From: CAZNHL01 sp964572965 | Lineage (GTDB): Bacteria; Bacteroidota; Bacteroidia; Cytophagales; UBA9547 | Reading direction: 5' to 3' | Assembly: GCA_964572965.1 (NCBI GenBank) | Contig: CAZNHL010000118.1 | Span: forward strand, 1 to 8,044 | Length of the DNA: 8,044 nt | In this document: piece after piece, positions 1 through 7,222 of the stretch | Layout of the letters: each line of letters begins with the position of its first letter | Numbering within the stretch: the stretch's first letter is position 1 | The notes under the pieces: generated by a model | The model's input: the letters and a program-made list of their open reading frames with translations, nothing else | Told to the model about the DNA's origin: nothing | Database searches by the model: none | Position numbers and translations under genes: made by a program

Positions 1-1
1 C

Positions 2-325
2 AACTTCAATGTTGACTCTGCCTTCACGGCACATTACAAAAAGGTCTCAGAGTTCTATGGCTATGAAGTACCTGTACCTGAAGACATAATCAACAACTTG
101 GGCTATAACTTCCTGAAAAGAAAGAACTTCAAAAAAGCCTTTGACTTCTTCGCAATGAACACACGCAACCACCCTAACAGTCGCAATGCCTTCGACAGTA
201 TGGGCGAGTATTACGAAGCGACCGGAGACAAAGCCAAGGCCATTGACAGCTATACAAAGTCACTGGCTAATCAAGAAAATTCTAATACAAGAAAAAAACT
301 CGAAAAGCTAAAGACCAGTCAATAA
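2..325 (+). CDS. C-terminal part of an alpha/beta hydrolase (esterase D-like) with a TPR tail, 5' truncated
   Basis: The reading frame is open from the window edge to a TAA at 323-325, giving 107 visible residues; the catalytic hydrolase domain lies outside the window. The first visible residues include an HYKKVSEFYGY segment followed by a VPEDIINNLGY segment. This resembles the end of Bacteroidota putative esterases of the esterase D/Fes type, which often carry TPR repeats after the hydrolase domain. Two TPR-like helical hairpins follow at about fragment residues 28-61 and 62-95; the second has the typical A-x-D-S-M-G-E-Y-Y pattern, then G-D-K-A-K-A-I and a PNS-type turn. The last residues are a lysine-rich tail. 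An internal TTG at 98 is not taken as the start because the homologous-looking sequence continues upstream. TPR assignment is firm; the hydrolase assignment comes from the junction pattern and is less sure. Another TPR protein is the alternative. Confidence 0.7.
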   Translation, partial: NFNVDSAFTAHYKKVSEFYGYEVPVPEDIINNLGYNFLKRKNFKKAFDFFAMNTRNHPNSRNAFDSMGEYYEATGDKAKAIDSYTKSLANQENSNTRKKLEKLKTSQ

Positions 326-456
326 ACAGGTATCTGTATGATTATGCATGACTATGGTAGCGAAGCCTGAAACTACCCTATTTTAAATCCTATTCTGCAT
401 TATTTGCGGGAGAAAAACATGAGAAGGTCCATAGATTTAAGTAAATTAACCCTACT

Positions 457-939
457 ATGAAAAAGCACTACATCCGCCAATTCCAATACGACACCTATGC
501 CAACAGGCTTATACTGAAAGCTATGAAGGACAATGGCATTACAGAAAAATCAAGAAGCCTTCTTGCTCATATCTTGTCTGCACAACAAATCTGGCTGAAA
601 CGCTTCAAAGGTGAATCCACCGCTGGTTGCATTCTGTGGCCGGACTGGACAGCCGATACATTTGAGACCATCATTACAGAAAATGACCATAACTGGACAA
701 GTTTCCTTTCCGGCTTTAGTGAAAACATGAACTTTCAGGACAGAATGGAATACAAAGACACGAAGGGTAACCCATACTCAAATGCCATGGCAGACGTACT
801 GACCCATGTTATCAACCATGGCACACACCATCGAGCACAGATATCACAGCACCTGAAACTCAACGGAGCAGAAACTGTCCCTGTCACAGACTATATCTTC
901 TACGTAAGAAAAATGGAAGCTAAAAGCTCATTGCAATAG
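457..939 (+). CDS. DinB-family four-helix-bundle protein (putative metal-dependent)
   Basis: This 160-residue protein has the length and pattern of the DinB/YfiT-like superfamily: four-helix bundles that usually bind a divalent metal through three histidines. Visible landmarks are an N-terminal helix with the YANRL pattern (residues 14-18), H38 in a HILSAQQIWLKR helix, and a late helix containing HVINHGTHHRAQI (117-129). H38, H121 and H125 are the likely metal ligands, judged by family position. Members include thiol S-transferases such as bacillithiol transferases, DNA-damage-inducible proteins and many of unknown activity; nothing here points to a particular substrate. No signal peptide or membrane segment is seen, so it is probably cytosolic. 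It begins at ATG 457 without a Shine-Dalgarno sequence. The next gene on the same strand starts 59 bases downstream, so co-transcription is possible. Confidence 0.85.
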   Translation: MKKHYIRQFQYDTYANRLILKAMKDNGITEKSRSLLAHILSAQQIWLKRFKGESTAGCILWPDWTADTFETIITENDHNWTSFLSGFSENMNFQDRMEYKDTKGNPYSNAMADVLTHVINHGTHHRAQISQHLKLNGAETVPVTDYIFYVRKMEAKSSLQ

Positions 940-998
940 AAGTAAGCTATCAATGCGCTAATACCGTATAAATCCTCAAAACCAACACCAACATTTTT

Positions 999-2198
999 AT
1001 GGATCTTGCAACAGGCTTCCCCTACTGGCTTATAAATAACGGTCTCCCTGCAGCTTACCCCAAGCTCCACCAATCTGTTAAAACAGACGTAGTTATTATT
1101 GGAGGCGGTATCTCCGGCGCACTCTCTGCCTATTATCTGACCAATGCGGGAATTAACTGCATTATTGTTGACGCCCGCACCATTGGCCTGGGTAGCACCT
1201 GTGCCAGCACTTCCCTGCTTCAATATGAACTAGACAAACCATTATCAGCCCTGGCAGATCAGATTGGTTATGCATCAGCAATGAGAGCTTACCAGTTATG
1301 TTCTGAAGCGATAGACACACTGGCTGATATCTCAAAAGAACTTAAATTCCCACTATTTGAAAAACAACCAAGCCTGTATTTTGCCGCATACAAAAAAGAC
1401 AACAGCTTAATTGATAAGGAATTTGCTATCCGCAAAAAAGCTGGTTTCAAAATAAACTTACTTAACGAATCCGATATAAAAGAGAAATTCGGGTTCTCTG
1501 CACCCTCTGCTATTTTATCTTCGCAGGGAGCAACAACAGATGCTTACATGTTTACTCATGCCTTGCTGCAAAACAGTTTACAAAAGGGGCTACAGGTATT
1601 CGACAGAACAGAAATAGTAAAAACCGATTACAAAAAGAACGGTGCAGAACTGACAACAGCTGCCGGGCATAAAATTTCGACACATAAAATTGTAAATGCC
1701 ACAGGCTATGAAATAACTGAGTTTATAGAGAAGAAAATAGTAAAACTGAATTCTACTTACGCATTAGCTTCCGAGCATTCGTCTACACGGCTTCCATGGA
1801 AAGAAAAAGCCTTACTATGGAACACGGCAAATCCATACTTATACATGCGGCAGACTAAAGACAACAGAATTATTATAGGCGGGCGCGACGAAGAATTCTA
1901 TAATCCGACCAGACGTGATAAGCTCATTAAAAGTAAAACCACACAACTGGTTAAAGATTTCAAAAGGCTTTTCCCTGATTCTGAACTTATTCCGGAATTC
2001 AGCTGGACAGGCACCTTTGGCACTACCATAGATGCCCTACCCTTTATCGGAACCTACAACAAAACACCTCATACTTATTACGCTCTGGGTTTTGGCGGCA
2101 ATGGTATTACCTTTAGTGTAATCGCAGCCGAAATCATCACAGACATGATCACCGGTAAGAAAAACACAGACACAAACCTTTTTGCATTTGACAGATAA
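999..2198 (+). CDS. FAD-dependent oxidoreductase, DAO (D-amino acid oxidase-like) family
   Basis: The 399-residue product is a flavoprotein of the DAO/GlpD-like fold. Near the N terminus VVIIGGGISG (31-40) is the Rossmann GxGxxG dinucleotide-binding motif, and the acidic D58 ends the second strand, where it would hold the FAD ribose. GLGSTCASTSLLQYELD (63-79) is a conserved segment close to the flavin in this subgroup. The C-terminal part has the WTGTFGTTIDALPFIG stretch, then YALGFGGNGITFS, which closes the FAD site. There is no signal peptide, so the enzyme is probably cytosolic. Family members oxidise amines, amino acids or hydroxy acids, and the substrate cannot be read from the sequence. 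The gene ends 6 bases before the acetyltransferase, implying one transcript. Start ATG 999 has an A/T-rich leader and places the dinucleotide motif at a normal distance. Length is full for the family. Confidence 0.88.
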   Translation: MDLATGFPYWLINNGLPAAYPKLHQSVKTDVVIIGGGISGALSAYYLTNAGINCIIVDARTIGLGSTCASTSLLQYELDKPLSALADQIGYASAMRAYQLCSEAIDTLADISKELKFPLFEKQPSLYFAAYKKDNSLIDKEFAIRKKAGFKINLLNESDIKEKFGFSAPSAILSSQGATTDAYMFTHALLQNSLQKGLQVFDRTEIVKTDYKKNGAELTTAAGHKISTHKIVNATGYEITEFIEKKIVKLNSTYALASEHSSTRLPWKEKALLWNTANPYLYMRQTKDNRIIIGGRDEEFYNPTRRDKLIKSKTTQLVKDFKRLFPDSELIPEFSWTGTFGTTIDALPFIGTYNKTPHTYYALGFGGNGITFSVIAAEIITDMITGKKNTDTNLFAFDR

Positions 2199-2204
2199 AG
2201 TATA

Positions 2205-2711
2205 ATGCCATTTATAATTGAAAACACAGAAATAGGGCTTTCCTATACACTTCAATCAGAAATTCCGCTCATTACTGAAGCAGAACAGCATTCTGACAAC
2301 AAAGTTTTTATAAGTCCATATACAGTAGAGAGGCATCTTGAAGTAATCAATAACAAGGACGAAGCCCACTTAACAATCAGACATAAACAAACCGGAGAGC
2401 CGGCCGGATTTATCATTTTAGCAGGACTGGAAAACCAAAACCTTTCACTGGAATTCAGACGGATTGTTATTCTCTCTAAAGGACAGGGGCTTGGCAGACA
2501 ATCCCTTCAGCTGGTTAAACAATTTTGCTTCAATACACTCAAATTTCACCGTTTATGGCTCGATGTCTTTGAAGATAACCAGAGAGCCATCCATATTTAC
2601 AAATCAGAAGGCTTTAAAGAAGAAGGCAGACTTCGTGATATAATCAAACAAGGAGAAACTTACCGGACACTAATTGTTCTTTCTATACTTGAAAGTGAAT
2701 TTGCAGCTTAA
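2205..2711 (+). CDS. GNAT-family N-acetyltransferase (RimJ/RimL-like)
   Basis: This 168-residue protein has the GNAT fold, which transfers an acetyl group from acetyl-CoA to an amine. Motif A is visible as the strand LEFRRIVI (82-89) followed by the acetyl-CoA pyrophosphate loop KGQGLGRQ (92-99), fitting the Q/R-x-x-G-x-G/A rule. Motif B is present as LWLDVFEDNQRAIHIYKSEGF (117-137), with the conserved asparagine N125 and the YxxxGF signature. Together with the EEGRLRD segment (139-145) this is typical of the RimJ/RimL group that acetylates protein N termini or small amines, but the acceptor is unknown. It starts 6 bases after the flavoenzyme stop codon, so it is very likely translated from the same mRNA; the pair may act on one amine-containing metabolite, which is inference. 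No Shine-Dalgarno sequence is seen. A 5-bp hairpin begins at its stop codon but has no T tract. Confidence 0.88.
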   Translation: MPFIIENTEIGLSYTLQSEIPLITEAEQHSDNKVFISPYTVERHLEVINNKDEAHLTIRHKQTGEPAGFIILAGLENQNLSLEFRRIVILSKGQGLGRQSLQLVKQFCFNTLKFHRLWLDVFEDNQRAIHIYKSEGFKEEGRLRDIIKQGETYRTLIVLSILESEFAA

Positions 2712-2847
2712 CACCCTTGGTGTCAAATCAACCTGTAGCGCGCACCTCAACAATGTGTGTAATTTCCCGTCAACATTTCTGCTAAAAACCAGAATTAAAC
2801 CAGCCCAACTATCTTTTCACATATAAAAACAGTTACAGGCACGACAA

Positions 2848-2878
2848 TTGTTAGACTATAGTACCAGAAATATTTTTT
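2848..2878 (+). promoter_or_regulatory. Candidate Bacteroidota promoter for the unrecognised gene at 2898
   Basis: A TTG at 2848-2850 (-33-like) is followed after 20 bases by TATTTTTT at 2871-2878, which matches TAnnTTTG at all but the last position. Transcription would begin around 2883-2887, giving a leader of only about ten to fifteen bases. The region is A/T-rich, so a chance match cannot be excluded. It is the only such pair I saw in the 186-base gap after the acetyltransferase gene. Confidence 0.4.
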
Positions 2879-2897
2879 CACTGTAAACGGTTTCATT

Positions 2898-3692
2898 ATG
2901 AGTACTTCAAGACTTTTTAATTCCGAAGATTTCCAACAATCTGCTGACTACAACTTTGACGGAAGCTATAATAAAGCTAAGCTGATTGAAGAAATTGATA
3001 ACTGGTATTTCTTCCTTACCCAACCTTCCCGGTCTTACAGAGACCTGATTCCTCAGCATAAGGTTGTAGGCCATATTTATTATCCTCCTCAAAAACATGG
3101 ATTAAAATGGATTGAGATGATGATGAACAAGGAAGAACATGAATTAAAAACCGTTGAAGATACTTTAAACGAACTAAAAGATAGTGTCGAAAACCATACA
3201 GATTCCAACTACTTCAAGTTTGATAATGAATATTATATATCAGACGGTCACACTCCTAAAAACTATGCTAAATACGATTTAGGAGTATCTGTAAATGCAA
3301 TGGTAAGAGAATACCAGTTTGATCACGAGCTATTCTGTGCTTATCAGAAACTGTCACAATATTTCCAGATTTCATTAGAAAATCCATGCGCTTCTGATTT
3401 CCCGAGACACAATCATTTTGTAGAATGGCACCTCTACAATTCAAATATCAAAATGTGCCTTTCCGGACGTGATACGGTGATTAGCTTCTGTAATTATTTT
3501 CTGGGCCACAAACTGGATTTCTGGCAAAAAGTAAAATACCATTTGGGCTTTTATAATCAGGAAAATATCATTGACAGGGTAATTCAAACCTCATGGCCAC
3601 TAAACAAGCACAATGAATATCTGCACGATATAGTTGATTATATACTGTCTGATATCAAACATATACAATTTGCTAAAACAAGCTTAGGTTAA
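2898..3692 (+). CDS. Unrecognised soluble protein, 264 residues
   Basis: I do not recognise a family. The product is rich in Tyr, Phe, His, Asn and acidic residues and has no signal peptide or clear membrane span, so it is probably cytosolic. Visible landmarks are a HIYYPPQKHGLKWIEMM segment (59-75), a likely charged helix MNKEEHELKTVEDTLNEL (76-93), a second aromatic block NEYYISDGHTP (110-120), a DFPRHNHFVEWHLYNS region (167-182) containing four histidines and a glutamate, and cysteines C147, C164, C187 and C198. The His/Glu-rich region could bind metal, but no standard motif is met. Coding character looks real: a long uninterrupted frame with a candidate promoter just upstream and normal codon use. 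One line counted by hand (2941-3000) is 35% G+C, against 48% for a line in the peptidase gene (5041-5100). The transferase-like gene lies 162 bases downstream behind its own promoter, so a functional link is only suggested by position. Confidence 0.7.
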   Translation: MSTSRLFNSEDFQQSADYNFDGSYNKAKLIEEIDNWYFFLTQPSRSYRDLIPQHKVVGHIYYPPQKHGLKWIEMMMNKEEHELKTVEDTLNELKDSVENHTDSNYFKFDNEYYISDGHTPKNYAKYDLGVSVNAMVREYQFDHELFCAYQKLSQYFQISLENPCASDFPRHNHFVEWHLYNSNIKMCLSGRDTVISFCNYFLGHKLDFWQKVKYHLGFYNQENIIDRVIQTSWPLNKHNEYLHDIVDYILSDIKHIQFAKTSLG

Positions 3693-3801
3693 TACAATAC
3701 ATAACACCCCTAAGCACGCTTGCCGATTAAAGTTCTCTGAATATTGGTATCAGACAGACTACCCAAAAGTATAGTAACAAAGCAGTCTTAATAATCGATA
3801 C

Positions 3802-3832
3802 TTTATACTTGCTACATCATTTCGTACCTTTG
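3802..3832 (+). promoter_or_regulatory. Bacteroidota-type promoter of the transferase-like gene
   Basis: TACCTTTG at 3825-3832 is a perfect match to the -7 consensus TAnnTTTG used by the primary sigma factor of Bacteroidota. The expected -33 position, 20 bases upstream, holds TTTA (3802-3805), a partial match to TTTG. Transcription would begin near 3837-3840, leaving a leader of about 15-18 bases before the ATG at 3855, with no Shine-Dalgarno sequence. This supports the chosen start codon and shows that the gene can be expressed independently of the upstream one. Confidence 0.65.
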
Positions 3833-3854
3833 CATGCAGAATGCCTGAATACGA

Positions 3855-4907
3855 ATGTTTGCACAAGTACACTACCCAACAGAACCACTTACACATGAGG
3901 AACTTGATCTTTACCTTGCAGAAGGCTGGTTTCGCATGGGGCAAACTATCTTTACCACAAGCTTCCTTAATTTTAACAGGCAATTCTACGGCGCTATATG
4001 GCTGCGTGTCATACTGGAAGATTTTGTAGCTGACAAGACTCTTAATAAGCTTAGCAAACTCAATGCTGCTTTCAGGGTAGAAGTAAAAAGAGCTGCTATC
4101 ACAATAGAAAACGAAACATTATTTGCTACTTATAGAGAAAGCGTCCCATTTGAAGCCTCAGACTCTCTACAGCAGCTGCTCAATGGCAATACTGATTTTA
4201 ATATTTATGATACCCGTGAAATAAACCTGTATGATGGTGACAAGCTGATTGCAGCAGGTTTCTTCGATATGGGTAAAGACAGTGCAGCTGGTATTACGAG
4301 CTTTTATGACCCGGCTTACCGTAAACACAGTCTCGGCAAATATATGATTTACCAGAAAATGCTGTATTGTAAAAACGAAGGATTGCAGTACTTCTATCCG
4401 GGTTATTTTGCTCCGGGCTATGCGGCATTTGACTACAAGCTGGAGATAGGCAGGCAGGCCTTGGAATACTATGAAATACAATCGAAAAACTGGTATTCAA
4501 TTAATAACTTTGAGCCATCCGACAACCCTATTACAGAGACTAACGAAAAACTAAAAGTAATTGAAAATCAACTGGAAGTACTAAATATAGAAAACAAATT
4601 ATTGAACTATAAATATTACGATGCCAACCTGATGAGTAACCTGCAGGGTTATCAGCTTTTTGACTATCCACAGTTCATTTATTGCTTCGATTTTGTACCT
4701 GAGATCGTTAACCCGATTATCGTGTATGATGTGCGCGACCAGCGCTACCACCTTATCAAATGCATGAGCTTTGGCACAGCCAAAGAACTATACGATCATA
4801 CTGAAGAGTATTCGGCACATCTGCTCAAAGCCGAACACATCGTCTTCTCAACCCCACGTGCCGAAGACATGGTTTTTGTGATGGCAACAGCTGTGAAGAG
4901 CCAGTAA
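3855..4907 (+). CDS. Aminoacyl-tRNA-protein transferase (ATE/Bpt)-like protein, lacking N-terminal cysteines, with a C-terminal extension
   Basis: Enzymes of this family move Arg or Leu from tRNA onto protein N termini, creating N-degrons for Clp-type degradation. The C-terminal ATE domain is clear: LIAAGFFDM (131-139), ITSFYDPAYRKHSLGKYM (147-164), then GLQYFYPGYFAPGYAAFDYKLEIG (176-199), aligning from memory with the Bpt pattern FYTFFEPEHELSLG...WLYLGY...MNYK. The N-terminal part also aligns: EGWFRMGQTIF (23-33) corresponds to the NGFRRSGNTIY segment. However, the cysteines that normally follow, and the early C-x-Y motif, are absent; the only cysteines are C172, C277 and C303. The family's RH-x-x-G-x-M segment is also not recognisable. 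Bpt enzymes are about 235-250 residues; here an extra ~130 residues follow, with a probable coiled coil (about 229-255) and an unrecognised C-terminal region. ATG 3855 is the first start after an in-frame stop at 3846-3848. Specificity, and even aminoacyl-transfer activity, remain unproven. Confidence 0.78.
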   Translation: MFAQVHYPTEPLTHEELDLYLAEGWFRMGQTIFTTSFLNFNRQFYGAIWLRVILEDFVADKTLNKLSKLNAAFRVEVKRAAITIENETLFATYRESVPFEASDSLQQLLNGNTDFNIYDTREINLYDGDKLIAAGFFDMGKDSAAGITSFYDPAYRKHSLGKYMIYQKMLYCKNEGLQYFYPGYFAPGYAAFDYKLEIGRQALEYYEIQSKNWYSINNFEPSDNPITETNEKLKVIENQLEVLNIENKLLNYKYYDANLMSNLQGYQLFDYPQFIYCFDFVPEIVNPIIVYDVRDQRYHLIKCMSFGTAKELYDHTEEYSAHLLKAEHIVFSTPRAEDMVFVMATAVKSQ

Positions 4908-4914
4908 CGCTGGA

Positions 4915-4967
4915 TGTTAGTTGTCAGACCCAAAAGCATCCTATTCTTCGTTCCCTAACAACTAACA
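4915..4967. repeat. Inverted repeat between convergent genes, with a duplicated right arm
   Basis: TGTTAGTTGT (4915-4924) is the perfect reverse complement of ACAACTAACA (4958-4967), a 10-bp stem with a 33-base loop; beyond one A/C mismatch, GG (4912-4913) could pair with CC (4969-4970). Part of the right arm, ACTAACAC, occurs again at 4974-4981, running into the stop codon of the peptidase gene. The element fills the 74-base space between two convergent genes, where a shared terminator is expected. It lacks a T tract, and the loop is long, so a classical intrinsic terminator is doubtful. Confidence 0.5.
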
Positions 4968-4981
4968 CCCAAAACTAACAC

Positions 4982-7021
4982 TTAGGCAAGTCCTGCCCTT
5001 TTCAGCAATGCTTCTTGTTTAGGTTCCTGGCCTCTGAAGCGTTTGTACAACTCCATCGGATGTTCAGTACCACCTTTACTCAGGATCGTCTCGCGAAGGT
5101 GCGCACCTATTGTCGGATTAAAAATCCCGTTCTCTTCAAAAAACTCAAATGCATCGGCATCCAGTACCTCAGCCCATTTATAGCTATAATAGCCCGACGA
5201 ATAACCGCCTGCAAAAATATGTGAGAAAGAAACGCTCGTGCAGTTCTCTTTCACATCAGGAAACAAAGCCGTACCTGCCAGTGCAGAAAGCTCATACGCT
5301 TTCACATTTGTTACCTTACCCGGATCAGCACCGTGCCAAGCCATGTCAAGTAAGCCAAGACTGATCTGACGTACCGTAGCAATACCTTCCAGAAAAGTAG
5401 CCGAATCAGCAATCTTATTTACATACTCCATCGGAATCACTTCACCCGTTTCATAATGGCGGGCAAACAGCTCAAGACACTCCTGCTCATAGCACCAGTT
5501 TTCCATCAGCTGGCTAGGCAACTCCACAAAATCCCAATATACACTGGTACCCGACAAGCCCGGGTACTGGGTATTGGCAAGCATTCCATGCAAACCATGT
5601 CCAAACTCATGAAAAAGTGTTGTTACCTCACTGAAAGTCAGCAGCGACGGCTTCGTATCCGTAGGCTTGGTAAAATTGGCGACATTGACAATCTGAGGTC
5701 TCTTGTTCTCTCCATTACGGATAAACTGACCGCGGAAAGCCGACATCCATGCCCCCGCCCTTTTACCTTCCCGCGGGAAATAATCGGCATAAAAAACAGC
5801 AATTAAAGCATTATTCTGATCGCGATCACGGACCTCAAAAGTCTTTACATCTTCGTGGTATTTCTCAATATTATGAACCTCCGTAAATGTTAAGCCAAAT
5901 AACTTACCTGCAACCTGAAATGCCCCATCCACCACATTCTCCAGTTTAAAATAAGGCTTCAGCACCTGATCATCAAAGTTAAAGAGCTTATTCCTCAACT
6001 TCTCTGCATAATAGCTAAAATCCCATTTCTCCAGTTGTTCAAGCCCGTCTAACTCCTTTGCAAATGCTGCCACCTCCTTGGCTTCCTTTTCAGCAAAAGG
6101 CTTCGCTTTCATCAGTAAATCATTCAGAAAAGCCTTCACCTTCAAAGGGCTCCCGGCCATGCGCTCTTCCAGCACATAATCAGCATGTGTGGCATAGCCT
6201 AACAAATTGGCACGTTGGTGGCGCAGCTTCGCAATACGTAATACATTCGCCTCATTGTTATATTCATTCTGCTGAAAACTTCTTGCGCCAGAAGCAATTG
6301 CAAGCTGCTTGCGCAAATCACGGTTTTCACTGTATTTCATAAAAGGGATAAAACTTGGATTGGCAAGCGTTACCAGCCAGCCTTCCTTTCCTTTCTGCTT
6401 CGCCATTTTAGCCGCAGCCTCTCGTTCACCATCCGGCAAACCTGCCAGCTGAGCTTCATCCGTCAGCAGCATTTCATAAGCATTGGTTTCGGCCAATATA
6501 TTCTCATTGTATTTCAGCTTCAGAGACGACATTTCCTTATCAATAGCACGCAGTTTTTCCTTATCCCCAGCATTCAGGTTCGCACCATTTCTTGAAAAAC
6601 CTTTATATTTCTTCTCCAGCAACATACGCTGCTCAGATGTAAGGTTAAGGTTAAGCTTATCCATTTGTTCATACACATATTTAATGCGTGCAAACAACGC
6701 TTCATTCAGCGTAATATCATTCCCAAACTCCGACAACCATGGTGAAATCTCCTGTGCAATCTGCTGAATCTCCTTATTCGTTTCTGCAGAGTTCAAATTA
6801 AAAAACACCGACGACACCAGATCAAGCTGCTCTCCCGAAAACTCCAGCGCCTCAACCGTATTGGCAAAAGTTGCCTCTTCCTTATTTGAGCTTATTGCCT
6901 CAATTTCAGCTTTAGCCTCTTCAATTAATATTTTAAATGCAGGAATAAAATGTTCCGTTTTAATCTTCGAGAACGGAGCTATTTCAAAAGGTTGAAGTAA
7001 TGGATTATCATCAGGTTTCAT
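4982..7021 (-). CDS. M3-family zinc oligopeptidase (oligopeptidase A / dipeptidyl carboxypeptidase type)
   Basis: The 679-residue product is a full-length M3 (thimet-like) metallopeptidase, which cleaves short peptides, mostly products of intracellular proteolysis or imported peptides. The N terminus NPLLQPFEIAPFSKIKTEHFIPAF (6-29) is typical of the family, followed by a long helical region. The catalytic site is intact: HEFGH at 471-475 gives zinc ligands H471 and H475 and the catalytic E472, and E500 in DFVELPSQLMENW (497-509) lies 25 residues after H475, the spacing expected for the third ligand. The C-terminal substrate-binding segment HIFAGGYSSGYYSYKWAEVLDADAF (601-625) carries the conserved H601 and tyrosines. 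No signal peptide is present, so it should be cytosolic. It is transcribed alone, convergent with the transferase-like gene and divergent from the RDD gene. Choosing between oligopeptidase A and Dcp would need alignment; the family itself is certain. Confidence 0.95.
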   Translation of the reverse strand: MKPDDNPLLQPFEIAPFSKIKTEHFIPAFKILIEEAKAEIEAISSNKEEATFANTVEALEFSGEQLDLVSSVFFNLNSAETNKEIQQIAQEISPWLSEFGNDITLNEALFARIKYVYEQMDKLNLNLTSEQRMLLEKKYKGFSRNGANLNAGDKEKLRAIDKEMSSLKLKYNENILAETNAYEMLLTDEAQLAGLPDGEREAAAKMAKQKGKEGWLVTLANPSFIPFMKYSENRDLRKQLAIASGARSFQQNEYNNEANVLRIAKLRHQRANLLGYATHADYVLEERMAGSPLKVKAFLNDLLMKAKPFAEKEAKEVAAFAKELDGLEQLEKWDFSYYAEKLRNKLFNFDDQVLKPYFKLENVVDGAFQVAGKLFGLTFTEVHNIEKYHEDVKTFEVRDRDQNNALIAVFYADYFPREGKRAGAWMSAFRGQFIRNGENKRPQIVNVANFTKPTDTKPSLLTFSEVTTLFHEFGHGLHGMLANTQYPGLSGTSVYWDFVELPSQLMENWCYEQECLELFARHYETGEVIPMEYVNKIADSATFLEGIATVRQISLGLLDMAWHGADPGKVTNVKAYELSALAGTALFPDVKENCTSVSFSHIFAGGYSSGYYSYKWAEVLDADAFEFFEENGIFNPTIGAHLRETILSKGGTEHPMELYKRFRGQEPKQEALLKRAGLA

Positions 7022-7113
7022 AAATGCAGGATTTAAATATTGATAGTTTGTCTCAGATAAATATTAAGACTTAAGCAATTTGTTTTATTCTTAATACAAG
7101 GTTTAAAAGATTG

Positions 7114-7121
7114 CAAAACTA
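7114..7121 (-). promoter_or_regulatory. Candidate -7 element for the peptidase gene
   Basis: Read on the minus strand, this is TAGTTTTG, a perfect match to TAnnTTTG. It would start transcription near 7105-7110, giving a leader of about 85-90 bases before the ATG at 7021. No good TTG/TTTG element lies at the expected distance upstream (around 7142-7145), and the 201-base divergent spacer is A/T-rich, so the match could be accidental. No equally good element was found for the divergent gene at 7223. Confidence 0.35.
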
Positions 7122-7222
7122 ATTTAGTTAAAACAATTCTGTTTCTGCTAACAACCCGTTAAATTGATTCTGAAACCAAATCTTCTTATTATTACATATT
7201 CATTTTTAATTAACCAATTCAT

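Noticed and set aside
356..384. GGTAG/CTACC hairpin followed by CTATTTT after the esterase-like gene
   Set aside because: The stem is only 5 bp with a 12-base loop and the T run is short, so it is too weak to call a terminator, although some terminator is expected near here.
900..1223. Minus-strand open frame over the start of the flavoenzyme gene
   Set aside because: It is antisense to the FAD-binding motif of a clearly real gene and its protein is low-complexity and unlike any family.
2711..2723. ACACC-CTT-GGTGT hairpin at the acetyltransferase stop codon
   Set aside because: A 5-bp stem with a 3-base loop and no T tract; chance occurrence is likely.
3682..3715. GCTTAGG / CCTAAGC inverted repeat at the end of the unrecognised gene
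   Set aside because: A 7-bp stem with a 20-base loop and no T tract; it partly lies in the coding sequence and lacks terminator features.
3841..4029. Alternative plus-strand frame beginning at ATG 3841
   Set aside because: It overlaps the transferase-like gene in another frame and is short; the frame starting at 3855 has clear ATE homology and extends to 4907.
7164..7194. TTG with TATTATTA as a possible promoter for the RDD gene
   Set aside because: The -7-like element matches TAnnTTTG poorly, and such words are expected by chance in this A/T-rich spacer.
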